From JBGPTK01 sp041497605 (GTDB lineage Bacteria > Acidobacteriota > Terriglobia > Acidiferrales > UBA7541): DNA of 48,753 bases. A program made the translations under genes and the position numbers. The notes beneath the pieces were generated by a model. It was given only the letters and a program-made list of their open reading frames with translations. It ran no database searches and was not told the origin of the DNA. How positions within the stretch are numbered: the stretch's first letter is position 1; each line of letters starts with the position of its first letter. The stretch covers positions 1-48,753 of the forward strand of contig JBGQGW010000002.1 of the NCBI GenBank assembly GCA_041497605.1, read 5' to 3'. Positions 1 to 8,044 of the stretch are shown one piece after another.

Positions 1-201
1 GGAAAAGGTCAGCCTCTTTTCCCGCCGCACCTTGGCCACCACCTCGTCCAGGTGCGGTTCGTAAATCGGAAGCTTGCCCGATTCGAGCATCTGTATTTTC
101 GCCGCATCGCTGTCCGTGCAGATCACCTCATGCCCGATTTCCGCCAGACAGCTCCCCGTCACCAAGCCGACGTAACCCGAACCGATCACTGAAATCTTCA
201 A
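1..201 (-). CDS. ugd: UDP-glucose 6-dehydrogenase, N-terminal 67 residues (runs off left edge)
   Basis: Only the N-terminus is in the window. The family oxidises UDP-glucose to UDP-glucuronate with two NAD+, supplying acidic sugar for capsule or O-antigen. The start is a Rossmann fold with GSGYVG at residues 7-12, followed by a LVTGSCLAEIGHEV-like stretch and IYEPHLDEVV, both typical of UDP-glucose rather than UDP-GlcNAc dehydrogenases. The start codon appears to be TTG at 201-199, preceded by a good Shine-Dalgarno (GGAGAGGAG) about seven bases upstream; no ATG gives this N-terminus. It is divergent from the plus-strand gene at 421, so the space between them should hold its promoter. Family identity is secure; substrate choice between UDP-glucose and a relative is inferred. 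Confidence 0.88.
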   Translation of the reverse strand, partial: MKISVIGSGYVGLVTGSCLAEIGHEVICTDSDAAKIQMLESGKLPIYEPHLDEVVAKVRREKRLTFS

Positions 202-317
202 AGCACACTCCTCTCCGAACAATGCCCCGTAGGCGAATTTAGAAGGGACCATCACATTTTCATACATCCCCACCACACCGCCAAGCTGAAACTTCTCTTC
301 GATTGCCTGCTCGCCTT

Positions 318-344
318 TTGAAGAAGAATCTTTAGTAGTACAAT
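318..344 (+). promoter_or_regulatory. Weak candidate sigma-70 promoter for the gene at 421
   Basis: TTGAAG (318-323) and TACAAT (339-344) resemble -35 and -10 boxes, but the spacer is only 15 bases. It lies in the 219-base space between the divergent ugd and the 421 gene, which holds nothing else I recognise. Low confidence. Confidence 0.22.
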
Positions 345-420
345 CCCACCTGAGATTCACTTCATCGAGACGGGGATCGCACTAACTCATTTCCGGCGGG
401 ATAGGAAACAGGATTCGAAC

Positions 421-1272
421 ATGGACATCGTCTGGACAGCCCTGGGCATCTGCGTCCTGGTCGGATTCGTGTTCTATGTCCTGGCGCAATATTGGCAGCG
501 GCTGCTCCGGGCTCATTCTCACATGCTGCGCGATTTGACGGCACGGGTGCAGGCGCTCGAGGAAATGGAGGATCCGGATTTTCGCCAGAAGGTGGGCGAA
601 TCCGTGCCCTCGCCGCTCGAGCAGGTTTACACATTCAGCTTCCGGCTGAGCGAACGATTCTGGACGCAGACACTCGCCGCTTCGCCGGCCGAAATCGCGT
701 ACATCAAGGCGAACGGAAAATTCCTCGGATCAGTCAAGATCGAGAGATGGAGAAGCCATTCCGTCGCCACAGTTTATGAAGTGCTGCCACAAAGCAGTTC
801 CGCGGGCTGGCAGAGCCGCTCTATTGACGTCTACCCGGGTAGTGAAGAATCAGTGACGCTATGGGAATTGCCGCTGGCAGCGCCGGAGGGAGAGCAGGCG
901 GCCGAATCCGGAGCGAGCCTGGAATTGCGATTTGGAAAAGATGGGCTTGCTTTAAGGGCCCAGCACGGCAGGTTCAGCGATGTGCGGGGAAATGGCTCTG
1001 AGCCACATCGAGAAGAAAATGTTTTCTTTCAGGTTCCATTGGACACGGCGCGGCTCGCCGTCTACCGGAAGCACGACGCGGATGAAGCAGAAGGGAATGG
1101 CCAGGAAGGCTTGCGTGGCGCCCTGCGTTCGCCGGATTCATCGCTTTCCATCTACGAGCAGCACGATGAATTGCTGGGTGTCGATTGGCGGCTGGCGGTC
1201 CGGGACCTCGAGCGAAAAGAAGATTGGGATCGCTGGAAAATCTGGGAATCCTGGGAAGTTCGCCGCAGTTAG
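421..1272 (+). CDS. Membrane-anchored hypothetical protein with coiled-coil linker
   Basis: I do not recognise the family. The 283-residue protein has one N-terminal transmembrane segment (about residues 3-23), a short heptad-like helix (about 30-50, rich in Leu and Glu) and then a soluble, probably beta-rich region of about 220 residues ending in a charged, Trp-rich tail. The topology suggests a single-pass inner-membrane protein with a large soluble domain. The start is ATG at 421 with AGGA-type Shine-Dalgarno sequence upstream. It is the only plus-strand gene in the left 44 kb, divergent from ugd and convergent with the YdcF gene, so it is probably transcribed alone. Nothing visible ties it to polysaccharide synthesis except position. 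Confidence 0.72.
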   Translation: MDIVWTALGICVLVGFVFYVLAQYWQRLLRAHSHMLRDLTARVQALEEMEDPDFRQKVGESVPSPLEQVYTFSFRLSERFWTQTLAASPAEIAYIKANGKFLGSVKIERWRSHSVATVYEVLPQSSSAGWQSRSIDVYPGSEESVTLWELPLAAPEGEQAAESGASLELRFGKDGLALRAQHGRFSDVRGNGSEPHREENVFFQVPLDTARLAVYRKHDADEAEGNGQEGLRGALRSPDSSLSIYEQHDELLGVDWRLAVRDLERKEDWDRWKIWESWEVRRS

Positions 1273-1329
1273 AACGAAGCGATTTGGCCCATTCGAAGCG
1301 ATCACCTTCGATTCATGTCCCGGCGGGTT

Positions 1330-2022
1330 TCAATCGTCACGCGGGCGGACTGGCAAACCTGCCCAAGCATTGAGCAACCCCAGCGTTTCCCGCATCACGC
1401 TCAAGGCATCCTCAGTGTGCCGCCACCAATGCGAGCCATCATAGGGATCGCTGCGAGCGTATCGAATCACCGCATGCCACCGTTTGCCGGCTAATACCTT
1501 CCAAAGAGCGCGCACACGCCGGGTGTGCGAGGGAGAAGTCACGATGATCGCTTGTGATTTTCCGGCCTGCTCGAGCGCCTCTTTTACGGTGGTCAATTCC
1601 TCTTCCGTATTGACAATTGGATGCGCCAGGATGTGGATAGCGCTCGCCGGCACCCCCAGCTTTTCGAGAACCTCCGCGCTATAAGCGTCTTCGTCGATGT
1701 ACATGACGCCAAGTTGCGCCAATTCTTCTTTCGGACCGTCCGGATGCGTCACCCAGACTTCCGTAGCAAAACCTTGTTTGTAGATCTGTGCCGCTTCCAT
1801 CGCCCGGGAAGGGATTCTTCCGCTGAGGACAACAATCACGTCGGCGTGTTCGAGCGGATCTTCCACTACGAGCCACTGGCCGATTCCGCGGAAAATGATG
1901 ATTGCCGCAACCAACAGAATCCCGAGAACAAACAATCCACGAAAGAAGGACCGAGTGGGCCGACCGCCCCCGGGTGAGTTCACGTTCGGATCATCCCGAG
2001 AATCGAGAAAATCACTCGACAT
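1330..2022 (-). CDS. YdcF/SanA-family (DUF218) membrane-anchored protein
   Basis: The 230-residue protein has a cytoplasmic N-terminus, one transmembrane segment (about 28-46) and a DUF218 domain (about 57-200). Family landmarks are DVIVVLSG (61-68), the acidic NTEEEL segment (138-143) and VTSPSHTRR (161-169). DUF218 proteins (YdcF, SanA, ElyC) are implicated in envelope integrity and lipid-carrier or peptidoglycan steps, but the reaction is generally unknown. The ATG start lies inside the end of the preceding zinc-ribbon gene (11-base overlap), so the two are probably translationally coupled. It is the last gene of the minus-strand block. Family call is firm; a role in handling the polysaccharide lipid carrier is inference. 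Confidence 0.85.
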   Translation of the reverse strand: MSSDFLDSRDDPNVNSPGGGRPTRSFFRGLFVLGILLVAAIIIFRGIGQWLVVEDPLEHADVIVVLSGRIPSRAMEAAQIYKQGFATEVWVTHPDGPKEELAQLGVMYIDEDAYSAEVLEKLGVPASAIHILAHPIVNTEEELTTVKEALEQAGKSQAIIVTSPSHTRRVRALWKVLAGKRWHAVIRYARSDPYDGSHWWRHTEDALSVMRETLGLLNAWAGLPVRPRDD

Positions 2023-2227
2023 CTATCTCATTCGTTTCTATACCGACTTTTTTGCAGAATGCAAAATTCAAGTGACGAGATTTGCACTGGTTGCAGCGGT
2101 ACGGTCGGATCAGAAGGATCGGAAGAAGAAAAGTCTCCAGTAAACCTTTACGATGCGAGCGGCGCACATCAAGGTTATCGCATTTCGGACAACAACGGAC
2201 CACGCGCATGCGGGGATGCGTCGCCAT
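2012..2227 (-). CDS. Small zinc-ribbon-like protein, 71 residues
   Basis: The protein has two CxxC pairs, C13-x2-C16 and C45-x2-C48, separated by a basic helix and a hydrophobic stretch (about residues 29-40). This is the layout of a small zinc ribbon in which four Cys would bind one Zn. I associate similar short proteins with Acidobacteriota genomes. The frame remains open upstream through the carbamoyltransferase gene, but that part is a shadow; the natural start is ATG at 2227-2225. Its TGA lies within the first codons of the YdcF gene, an 11-base overlap. Function is unknown; the hydrophobic middle may be a membrane-associated segment. A CDS call is favoured by the paired Cys motifs and the tight overlap. 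Confidence 0.68.
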   Translation of the reverse strand: MATHPRMRVVRCCPKCDNLDVRRSHRKGLLETFLLPILLIRPYRCNQCKSRHLNFAFCKKVGIETNEIDVE

Positions 2228-2294
2228 AAGGGTTCCGGATAACGCGATGTTAGCTTGCTTCGCGGAATGCGTCAAATTTGCGGGGGATGGCAAG

Positions 2295-3998
2295 TCACGA
2301 CTTCGAAAGGAGAAAATTGCCGGCCACCAGAGCATCCGTGCCGGAACAGAAATAGCTGCGCACGGCATCGCGCGGAGTGATAACCAGCGGTTCGCCAAAT
2401 AGATTGAATGACGTATTGACCAAGACTGGTGCGGGCGAATGTTCACCGAATCGCCTGAGAAGTTTCCAGAGGAGCGGGTTGGCGTCACGCGCGACGACGT
2501 GAAGGCGAACGCGATCCGAAGGCAGCAGGAAGTCTTTAAACATTTCTCGAGATTCGGGGTGGACCTGGCCGAGAGTAGTGAGAAACCGTCCATTGGGCGA
2601 ACTTTCAAAGAAGCGCGCGCAATCGTCCAACGGCACCGACAGGGCGAAGGGACGAAACGATTCGCGGTGCTTGACGTAATCATTCAGGTTTTCCTTCACG
2701 TAGCTCGCCCAGGGCGAAGCCAGAAGGCTGCGATTGCCGAGCGCGCGCGGGCCGAATTCAGCCGCGCCTTGATACCAGCCGACAATTTTCCCGGATCGCA
2801 GCAGCCGCACCGTCTCGTCGAGTTTCTCCGCTTCCGAACCCATCCAGCGGTAGGAAGCCTTGCAATTGTCGAGGACTTGTTTGATTTCTTCATTGGAATA
2901 GCTGGGGCCCAGGTACATGTTTGTTGCCGGTTCCAGGCGAGGCCTGCCGAGAACCTCATGCCACACGTGCCAAGCCGCGCCGAGTGCTGTTCCTTCATTG
3001 CCGGCTGCCGGTTGCACGAAGATCTGGTCGAAGCCCGTGCCCCTTTCGATCGCGGCGACCAGCACGGGATTCAAAAATAAGCCGCCAGCGAGACAAAGGT
3101 GTTGGACGCCTATCTTCTTGCGCAGCGATTCCAGAAGATCGGTGACCACCACCGCGCACGCACTCTGCAGGCTCGCCGCCACCTGCGCACGCATCGATTG
3201 GGGAACGCGCGGGTCCGGGCCTGGATCCATTCCCAGGCGGCGATAAAACAATTTTGAGAAAGCGACGCGCCCGGCGAGTCCGCGATTGAAGAAGCGCAAG
3301 TCAATATGAGGGTAAAGACCGGAGCCATGACGAAGCATCTCGAGAAAAAGAGGCTTCAATTCCGGCTCACCGGCCAAGCTGAGCCACTGCGTTTTGTGTT
3401 CGTCCTGATGCGGGTGGAAGCCGAGAAGTTCCGTGACCTGCGAATAGACCCAGGCGAGTGAGTGAGGAAACGGAATCCAGCGCATCGGACGGATGTGCTT
3501 CCCTTCGCCAACCGCGATCAGCCCCGAGCGCCCATCTCCCTGCTCGTCGAGGGTGAGGATCAGTGATTTCTCGAATGGCGACGCATAAAACGCGCTCGCT
3601 GCGTGACAGAGCTGATGATCCAGTCGAATCACATGACCGCTCGAACTTTCGTTCATCAGTTCCAGAATGCGAATATTATTCAATTCGCGGCCCAATTCTC
3701 CCAGGGCTTTGCTTTGATAATAGCCGCTGGAAACGGGAGCGAGCGGAGTAAACCTGACGCGGAACATCGCCTGGCGAAACCATGCGCGGACTGGACGTCC
3801 GGCAATGGCGGCGGCTCGAATGTCATTCCAGCCGATTCCGGCGTGTTCGAAACAAAATCGAATCGCTTCCCGCGGGATGCCGGCCACAGAACGAGATCGA
3901 ACCAGCTTGCTTTCCTCGATTGCGGCAACGATGCCTTTTTCATTCAACAGGGCTGCGGCGGGATCGTGTGCAGATGCGGAAAGTCCGAGGACGTACAC
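2295..3998 (-). CDS. NodU/CmcH/TobZ-family carbamoyltransferase (copy 1)
   Basis: 567 residues, normal length for O-carbamoyltransferases that move carbamoyl from carbamoyl phosphate, through carbamoyl-adenylate, to a sugar hydroxyl. The N-terminal Kae1-like part carries the metal-binding HxxxH (H128, H132 in DHQLCHAASAF) and an acidic loop at 151-156. The C-terminal YrdC-like part carries FGPRALGNRS and NTSFN, both family signatures. The acidic loop reads DEQGDG rather than the commoner DGxGD/E, so acceptor or metal geometry may differ from copy 2. The ATG start begins the expected first strand (YVLGLSAS). The gene follows the flavoprotein and precedes the zinc-ribbon gene in the transcript. 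Carbamoylation of the locus polysaccharide or of an intermediate is inferred from context. Confidence 0.93.
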   Translation of the reverse strand: MYVLGLSASAHDPAAALLNEKGIVAAIEESKLVRSRSVAGIPREAIRFCFEHAGIGWNDIRAAAIAGRPVRAWFRQAMFRVRFTPLAPVSSGYYQSKALGELGRELNNIRILELMNESSSGHVIRLDHQLCHAASAFYASPFEKSLILTLDEQGDGRSGLIAVGEGKHIRPMRWIPFPHSLAWVYSQVTELLGFHPHQDEHKTQWLSLAGEPELKPLFLEMLRHGSGLYPHIDLRFFNRGLAGRVAFSKLFYRRLGMDPGPDPRVPQSMRAQVAASLQSACAVVVTDLLESLRKKIGVQHLCLAGGLFLNPVLVAAIERGTGFDQIFVQPAAGNEGTALGAAWHVWHEVLGRPRLEPATNMYLGPSYSNEEIKQVLDNCKASYRWMGSEAEKLDETVRLLRSGKIVGWYQGAAEFGPRALGNRSLLASPWASYVKENLNDYVKHRESFRPFALSVPLDDCARFFESSPNGRFLTTLGQVHPESREMFKDFLLPSDRVRLHVVARDANPLLWKLLRRFGEHSPAPVLVNTSFNLFGEPLVITPRDAVRSYFCSGTDALVAGNFLLSKS

Positions 3999-4084
3999 GT
4001 TAATCCTCTACGCGTGCGGCTGGTTGATTGAACCGCGTGAGACCGATGGCCCGAGACACCGAGAAACAATCCGGCACGGGAGTC

Positions 4085-5218
4085 TTATACCGTGGCCCGG
4101 TGGAAAGTTCCTTTTCCGGTAAGAAGGCCGCGCAGACCCATCAAGAGCAAGCGAGGCTGATTCAGGCAGATGTGCCACAAGACTTTGAGCGCCTCGTCAC
4201 GCGTATAGGAACTCAAGGATTGGCGCGCCGAGTCATTGAGCAGGTCCACGAGACGGCTGTAATCCGCCTGCTGGAAATGGTGCATCGTCCGGCGCAAAAG
4301 TAGATGAAGATCTAACTCGCGCCGCAGGCTGCGAAGTTCGCGTCCTGGGCTGCCATTCAAGATGGCTTCTGCCACTCCAACCGCGCCGCGGAAGCCCGTA
4401 ACGATTCCGCCGACCGTGGTTACTTTCACTTGTCCGGCAGCGTCGCCGACCAAATACACTTTGCCTTTACCGATTTGCCGCTCGACGGGTACCCAGCCCG
4501 TGTACACCGGAATGCGAGCTCCCTGAAAGCCGATCGGCTCGAGCCCTCGTTTTTCCAGGAACCGTTCGAGATGAAGCCTCGTCTCCTGTCCAGTTTCGCC
4601 GATGATGCCCAGAGCGCCGCGGTCTTTCGATTCGGGAATCAGCCAATAGAAATAGGGCGTGTCTTGCGGCACAAACCAGACGCGGACGGTATCGGGCGAC
4701 ATGTCCTTGGGCAACGGAACGATCGCTTGAATCAGAGGGACCGTTTGCTGCTTCGGCCAGCCCGCAGCCTCTGCCACCCGGCTGGATGCGCCATCGCTGC
4801 CCACAACGGTGGAAGCTTGGATTTCCTCCCGCGCTCCATCGGAGCAACGCTCCGATTCAATCGCCAGTCCTCCGTTCGTGCTTTGCAATCCACGGAAGCG
4901 GCGTCCGAGAAGGAGTTTGGCCCCGGCACTGCGGGCCCGCTCCGCCAGACTGCGGATCAGGGTAGCGCGCTCAATAATCAAGTCAGGCTGTTTGAGCGGA
5001 ATGCAGGCGGCTCTGCCGTCCGTAAATAATTCGAATTTACGGACTTCGTTGACCACGCAGTCGCCCGCTGCCTGTCCCAGAATATTCCGCATATGATGCG
5101 TGACGATCAGCGTCCGCGCGGCCGGTTCCAGGTTCTCCTTTCGCTCCAGCACTTGGACAGAAACACCACGGCGCGCCAGCAGATATGCAGTAAAAAAGCC
5201 TGCCGCCGAGCCCCCCAC
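4085..5218 (-). CDS. FAD-dependent geranylgeranyl-reductase-family oxidoreductase; 5' end unresolved
   Basis: About 377 residues or slightly more. The protein opens with a GGSAAG dinucleotide-binding motif and has a VVGSDGASS (DG) motif mid-protein, a WLIP substrate-side motif and VGDAAGQVKVTTVGGI, the FAD pyrophosphate motif typical of geranylgeranyl reductases. These flavoproteins saturate isoprenoid double bonds in archaeal lipids, chlorophyll or quinones. The first in-frame start, GTG at 5218, would begin inside the Rossmann fold. Upstream codons read PVAVV, the missing first strand, and the frame is open to 5371 without any ATG, GTG or TTG. An ATG at 5235-5233 would fit if one G is missing from the run at 5233-5231. 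Next to a WecA-like transferase, the substrate could be the polyprenyl carrier (inference). Confidence 0.82.
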   Translation of the reverse strand: MGGSAAGFFTAYLLARRGVSVQVLERKENLEPAARTLIVTHHMRNILGQAAGDCVVNEVRKFELFTDGRAACIPLKQPDLIIERATLIRSLAERARSAGAKLLLGRRFRGLQSTNGGLAIESERCSDGAREEIQASTVVGSDGASSRVAEAAGWPKQQTVPLIQAIVPLPKDMSPDTVRVWFVPQDTPYFYWLIPESKDRGALGIIGETGQETRLHLERFLEKRGLEPIGFQGARIPVYTGWVPVERQIGKGKVYLVGDAAGQVKVTTVGGIVTGFRGAVGVAEAILNGSPGRELRSLRRELDLHLLLRRTMHHFQQADYSRLVDLLNDSARQSLSSYTRDEALKVLWHICLNQPRLLLMGLRGLLTGKGTFHRATV

Positions 5219-5579
5219 GACTGCTACCGGCCCATGATTGGGCTTGGTCGCTTCGCTATTTATTGGATTCTCTCCCCGCTGTCGACTGGAACCATCATTT
5301 GCCGCAGTTATGTATACACTCGTATGCCTAAGATAGCCGAAGAGTCGGGAATATGCAGGACCAGGCGCCCCTCATTATCATCCTTGGGCGTCCCGAAGAA
5401 GCACTCGCCAAGATAGTTCACTCGGCCGTGCAGTATAACCCACTCGCTCGAATCCGCAAATCAATAAGCCATTTATAGCATGCAGAACTGAGCGAAATGC
5501 TGTGGAGCGCTGCCGGTCGAGCGAAGTGCTGAGTCGGGATATTGTGCCGGTATGGAACTGAATGGTTGAGGTGGGGATC
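5219..5579. other. 361-base space between flavoprotein and WecA-like genes
   Basis: The part next to 5218 probably encodes the true N-terminus of the flavoprotein (see that entry). The rest has no convincing gene; frames open here are shadows or lack family features. A 13-base near-repeat, GAGCGAARTGCTG, occurs at 5490-5502 and 5519-5531. It may hold an internal promoter or leader, but I see no clear promoter boxes or terminator. Confidence 0.4.
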
Positions 5580-6617
5580 TTAGTGTTTTTGTTGACGTTC
5601 GTACGGGCACTTTTCCAAAACAAATATGGCCGCAAACCCGCAGAGGGCTACGCCGGCGGCGACGAAGTAATCCTGAGGCCCGGGTACGTAGCGGATGAGT
5701 AGGGCAAGTACTCCAAAGAGACAACCCAAGCCATAGAGAGCAAGCACAGCTCCCCTTTGACCCAGGCCCACATTGGACAGGCGATGAGCCGTGTGATCCT
5801 TCCCGGGAGAAGTGAACGGCAATAAACCGCGGCGGGAGCGGGAAATGCTGACGAGAGTTGTGTCGAGGATGGGCACGCCTAAAACAAACAAGGGAATCAT
5901 CCAATCGGCGGAAGAAGCGATTCGCGGCAGCCGAAGTTTGAGCGCCAACGTGGCCATCAGAAACCCGAGGAACATTGCGCCACCATCGCCCATGAAAATC
6001 TTCGCTGGTTTGAAATTCCATCGAAGGAAGCCCAACGCAGCGCCGAAAGTGGCCGCGGCAAGCGTGCTTACCAGAACTTGTCCGCTGAACCAGGCAAGGA
6101 TCACAAAAAACGCCGCGGCTGCCGCAGCGATGCCGGCGCAAAGACCATCCATGTGATCGAGAATGCTGAACGCGGCCGTGATTCCCACCACCCAGACAAC
6201 CGTGAGGCAACAATCGAGGAAAATTCCTGTGAGCCCGGGTACGAACTCAGAGAACACTTCGGCGCGGATTCCCACGAACAGCAGGATCAGAGCTGCGATC
6301 GGCATGGCTCCGAACAACTTCACCTGGTGATGCAATAGCTTGCCATCGTCGAGGAAACCTACGAGCGCAAGCATCGTAGCTCCGGCTAAAATTCCGGCGA
6401 TCTGACGCCAGGCGGGGTCCGGTTTTGTGGCGATTAAAGCCAGAACTACGCCGAGGTACATGGCAAGCCCACCGAGGAGAGGGATGGGGGTTAGATGGAC
6501 CTTGCGCGGCCCTGGTTGATCCACCATACCGAGGTGCAAGGCTAACTGGCGGACAGGAATAGTCAAGCTGAGGGAAGCAAGCAAGGCAACGGAAAACGCG
6601 ATGAGCTCAACAGGCAA
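5580..6617 (-). CDS. WecA/MraY-family polyprenyl-phosphate sugar-1-phosphate transferase
   Basis: 345 residues with about ten transmembrane segments. This family transfers a HexNAc-1-phosphate from a UDP-sugar to undecaprenyl phosphate, the first step of lipid-linked glycan assembly at the inner membrane. Visible active-site features are D90-D91 in FLDDGK, D154/D157 in ILDHMDGLCAG, FMGDGG (208-213) and the cytoplasmic His motif DHTAHRL (H275, H278). The start is TTG at 6617, chosen because an optimal GGAGG Shine-Dalgarno lies nine bases upstream and the hydrophobic N-terminus fits. It follows the WcaI-like glycosyltransferase by 20 bases. It is the most likely initiating enzyme of the whole pathway. 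The sugar cannot be read from sequence. Confidence 0.9.
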   Translation of the reverse strand: MPVELIAFSVALLASLSLTIPVRQLALHLGMVDQPGPRKVHLTPIPLLGGLAMYLGVVLALIATKPDPAWRQIAGILAGATMLALVGFLDDGKLLHHQVKLFGAMPIAALILLFVGIRAEVFSEFVPGLTGIFLDCCLTVVWVVGITAAFSILDHMDGLCAGIAAAAAAFFVILAWFSGQVLVSTLAAATFGAALGFLRWNFKPAKIFMGDGGAMFLGFLMATLALKLRLPRIASSADWMIPLFVLGVPILDTTLVSISRSRRGLLPFTSPGKDHTAHRLSNVGLGQRGAVLALYGLGCLFGVLALLIRYVPGPQDYFVAAGVALCGFAAIFVLEKCPYERQQKH

Positions 6618-6637
6618 TCGTTCTATCCTCCGTGGGG

Positions 6638-7960
6638 TTAGGGATTCCGTGTATGTTGAACGTCATGCTTGACCAAGGGTTCTACGTTGCGAGATTCGCT
6701 CGCGGAGGTGGCGGCAGCGGCAAGGGCTTTTTCCCGAGGCCAGATGGCTCCCTCCTTCTTCCGGTTGTAGCTCGCCGCTTGTTCCACGACCTCGGTGAAG
6801 CGGTCAAGTTCGTTCACTCTAACATAATTTTTTGCAATCTCTCGTGCGCGACGCCCCATGAATTCGAGCCGTGCGCGGTCTCGACGAATCTCGCGCAGCG
6901 CTCGTGCGACGGATTCGGGATCATCTGGATCGGCCACTATGCCGCAGCCCGACTGGCGAACGATGCGAACCACTTCGCAGGATTCCGGCGCAACGGCGAG
7001 GACTGGCCGCCCTGCCGCCAAAATAGAATAGAGTTTGCTCGGCACGACCACGCCTTCCAGTCCTCGTTTCACGGTCACAATATGCAGATCGCCGGCGGCC
7101 ATCACGAACGGAATTTGCTCGGCAGGCCGGAAGGGCATAAAACGCACTTGGGGACAGCCATTTGCCAGCGCTTCGATCCGGGACCGGTCGGCACCGTCTC
7201 CAATGAATACGAATCCCACTCCGTCATCACCTAAAATTTGAGCCGCTCGAATCAAAGTATCCCACGCGCCATAAAAACCCAGGTTGCCCGCGTGAATCAC
7301 TGTGAACGGAAAACCGCCGCGAATTTCCTGGGCCACAGGGTGAGCTGCGGAGGCAAGTTGTTCTGGGAGGAAAGTCCCATCGCGCACGACGGCGATTTTC
7401 TCCGCGGCGATGCCTTTCGAGAGGATGCGCTCCCGCATGTCCTCTCCCAGCACGATGATTTTCGTGGCCTGCCTCAAAGCTCGGCGATGCAATTGCTCCC
7501 AGACCCGCACCAGACGGGAGGGCCTGACAATGCTGCCGCCAATCGCCATATCGGGATAGAGGTCGCGAATGTTGTATACGAGCGGACGGCCGGAAAGTTT
7601 TGAGACTAGGGCCGCGGCGATGCCGGCAACCGGGGGATCGGTCATCGCTAGGATCACATCGGGGCGAATTGTCAACGCGCGCGGAACTGCCAGTAAAAGA
7701 TAGCTAAGGTAATTCGAGACGCGGCCCGTCATGCGATGACGCGAATATGTGCTCGAGCCAACACGCTCAATCGTCACATTGCCTTGCACTTCGCGGCGCA
7801 ACAGACGCGCGGGATAACGCTCGTCGGGATCGTAGGAGGGGCGGCCTGCAAGCACCGTGACGCGATGCTCGCCGGCGAGCCTCTCGACCACCTGCGCCGC
7901 CATCTTCGCCGTCGCGGACGTGTCCGGAGGATAATATTGATTCAAAACTAAAATATGCAC
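6638..7960 (-). CDS. WcaI-like GT4-family glycosyltransferase
   Basis: A 440-residue GT-B retaining glycosyltransferase. The N-terminal Rossmann domain starts MHILVLNQYYPPDTSATA, a pattern seen in WcaI/WbuB-like enzymes that use lipid-linked acceptors. The C-terminal domain has the donor-binding region GLEGVVVPSKLYSILAAGRP, where VPSK(L/I)Y is the WcaI/WbuB form of the GT4 motif, followed by an EVVRIVRQSGCG loop. The start is GTG at 7960, fitting the first beta strand. Its stop is 20 bases ahead of the WecA-like gene, so the two likely act in succession on the carrier. The last 40 residues are low-complexity and charged. Donor and linkage are unknown. Confidence 0.88.
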   Translation of the reverse strand: MHILVLNQYYPPDTSATAKMAAQVVERLAGEHRVTVLAGRPSYDPDERYPARLLRREVQGNVTIERVGSSTYSRHRMTGRVSNYLSYLLLAVPRALTIRPDVILAMTDPPVAGIAAALVSKLSGRPLVYNIRDLYPDMAIGGSIVRPSRLVRVWEQLHRRALRQATKIIVLGEDMRERILSKGIAAEKIAVVRDGTFLPEQLASAAHPVAQEIRGGFPFTVIHAGNLGFYGAWDTLIRAAQILGDDGVGFVFIGDGADRSRIEALANGCPQVRFMPFRPAEQIPFVMAAGDLHIVTVKRGLEGVVVPSKLYSILAAGRPVLAVAPESCEVVRIVRQSGCGIVADPDDPESVARALREIRRDRARLEFMGRRAREIAKNYVRVNELDRFTEVVEQAASYNRKKEGAIWPREKALAAAATSASESRNVEPLVKHDVQHTRNP

Positions 7961-8044
7961 GGCCAGTCCCCAAGTAAACCGCCGTTCTTTACTGCTACGA
8001 GCGCCGAAGGCGGGCAGGAGAGGCTGCCAGCCCTTGGCTCTTTG

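Noticed and set aside
1275..1302. Two copies of CGAAGCGAT between convergent genes
   Set aside because: Nine-base repeats are common by chance in such sequence; no hairpin or terminator signal goes with them.
2228..2683. N-terminal extension of the zinc-ribbon frame
   Set aside because: This part overlaps the carbamoyltransferase gene in another frame and has no similarity to the small protein family. The start at 2227 fits better.
5473..6213. Minus-strand frame of 246 codons overlapping the WecA-like gene
   Set aside because: Rich in Arg, Cys and His with no motif; it is an out-of-frame shadow of the transferase, whose motifs are in the correct frame.
7961..8044. GC-rich hairpin (GGCAG, loop, CTGCC) as a terminator between carbamoyltransferase copy 2 and the WcaI-like gene
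   Set aside because: The stem is short and no T-run follows on the minus strand.
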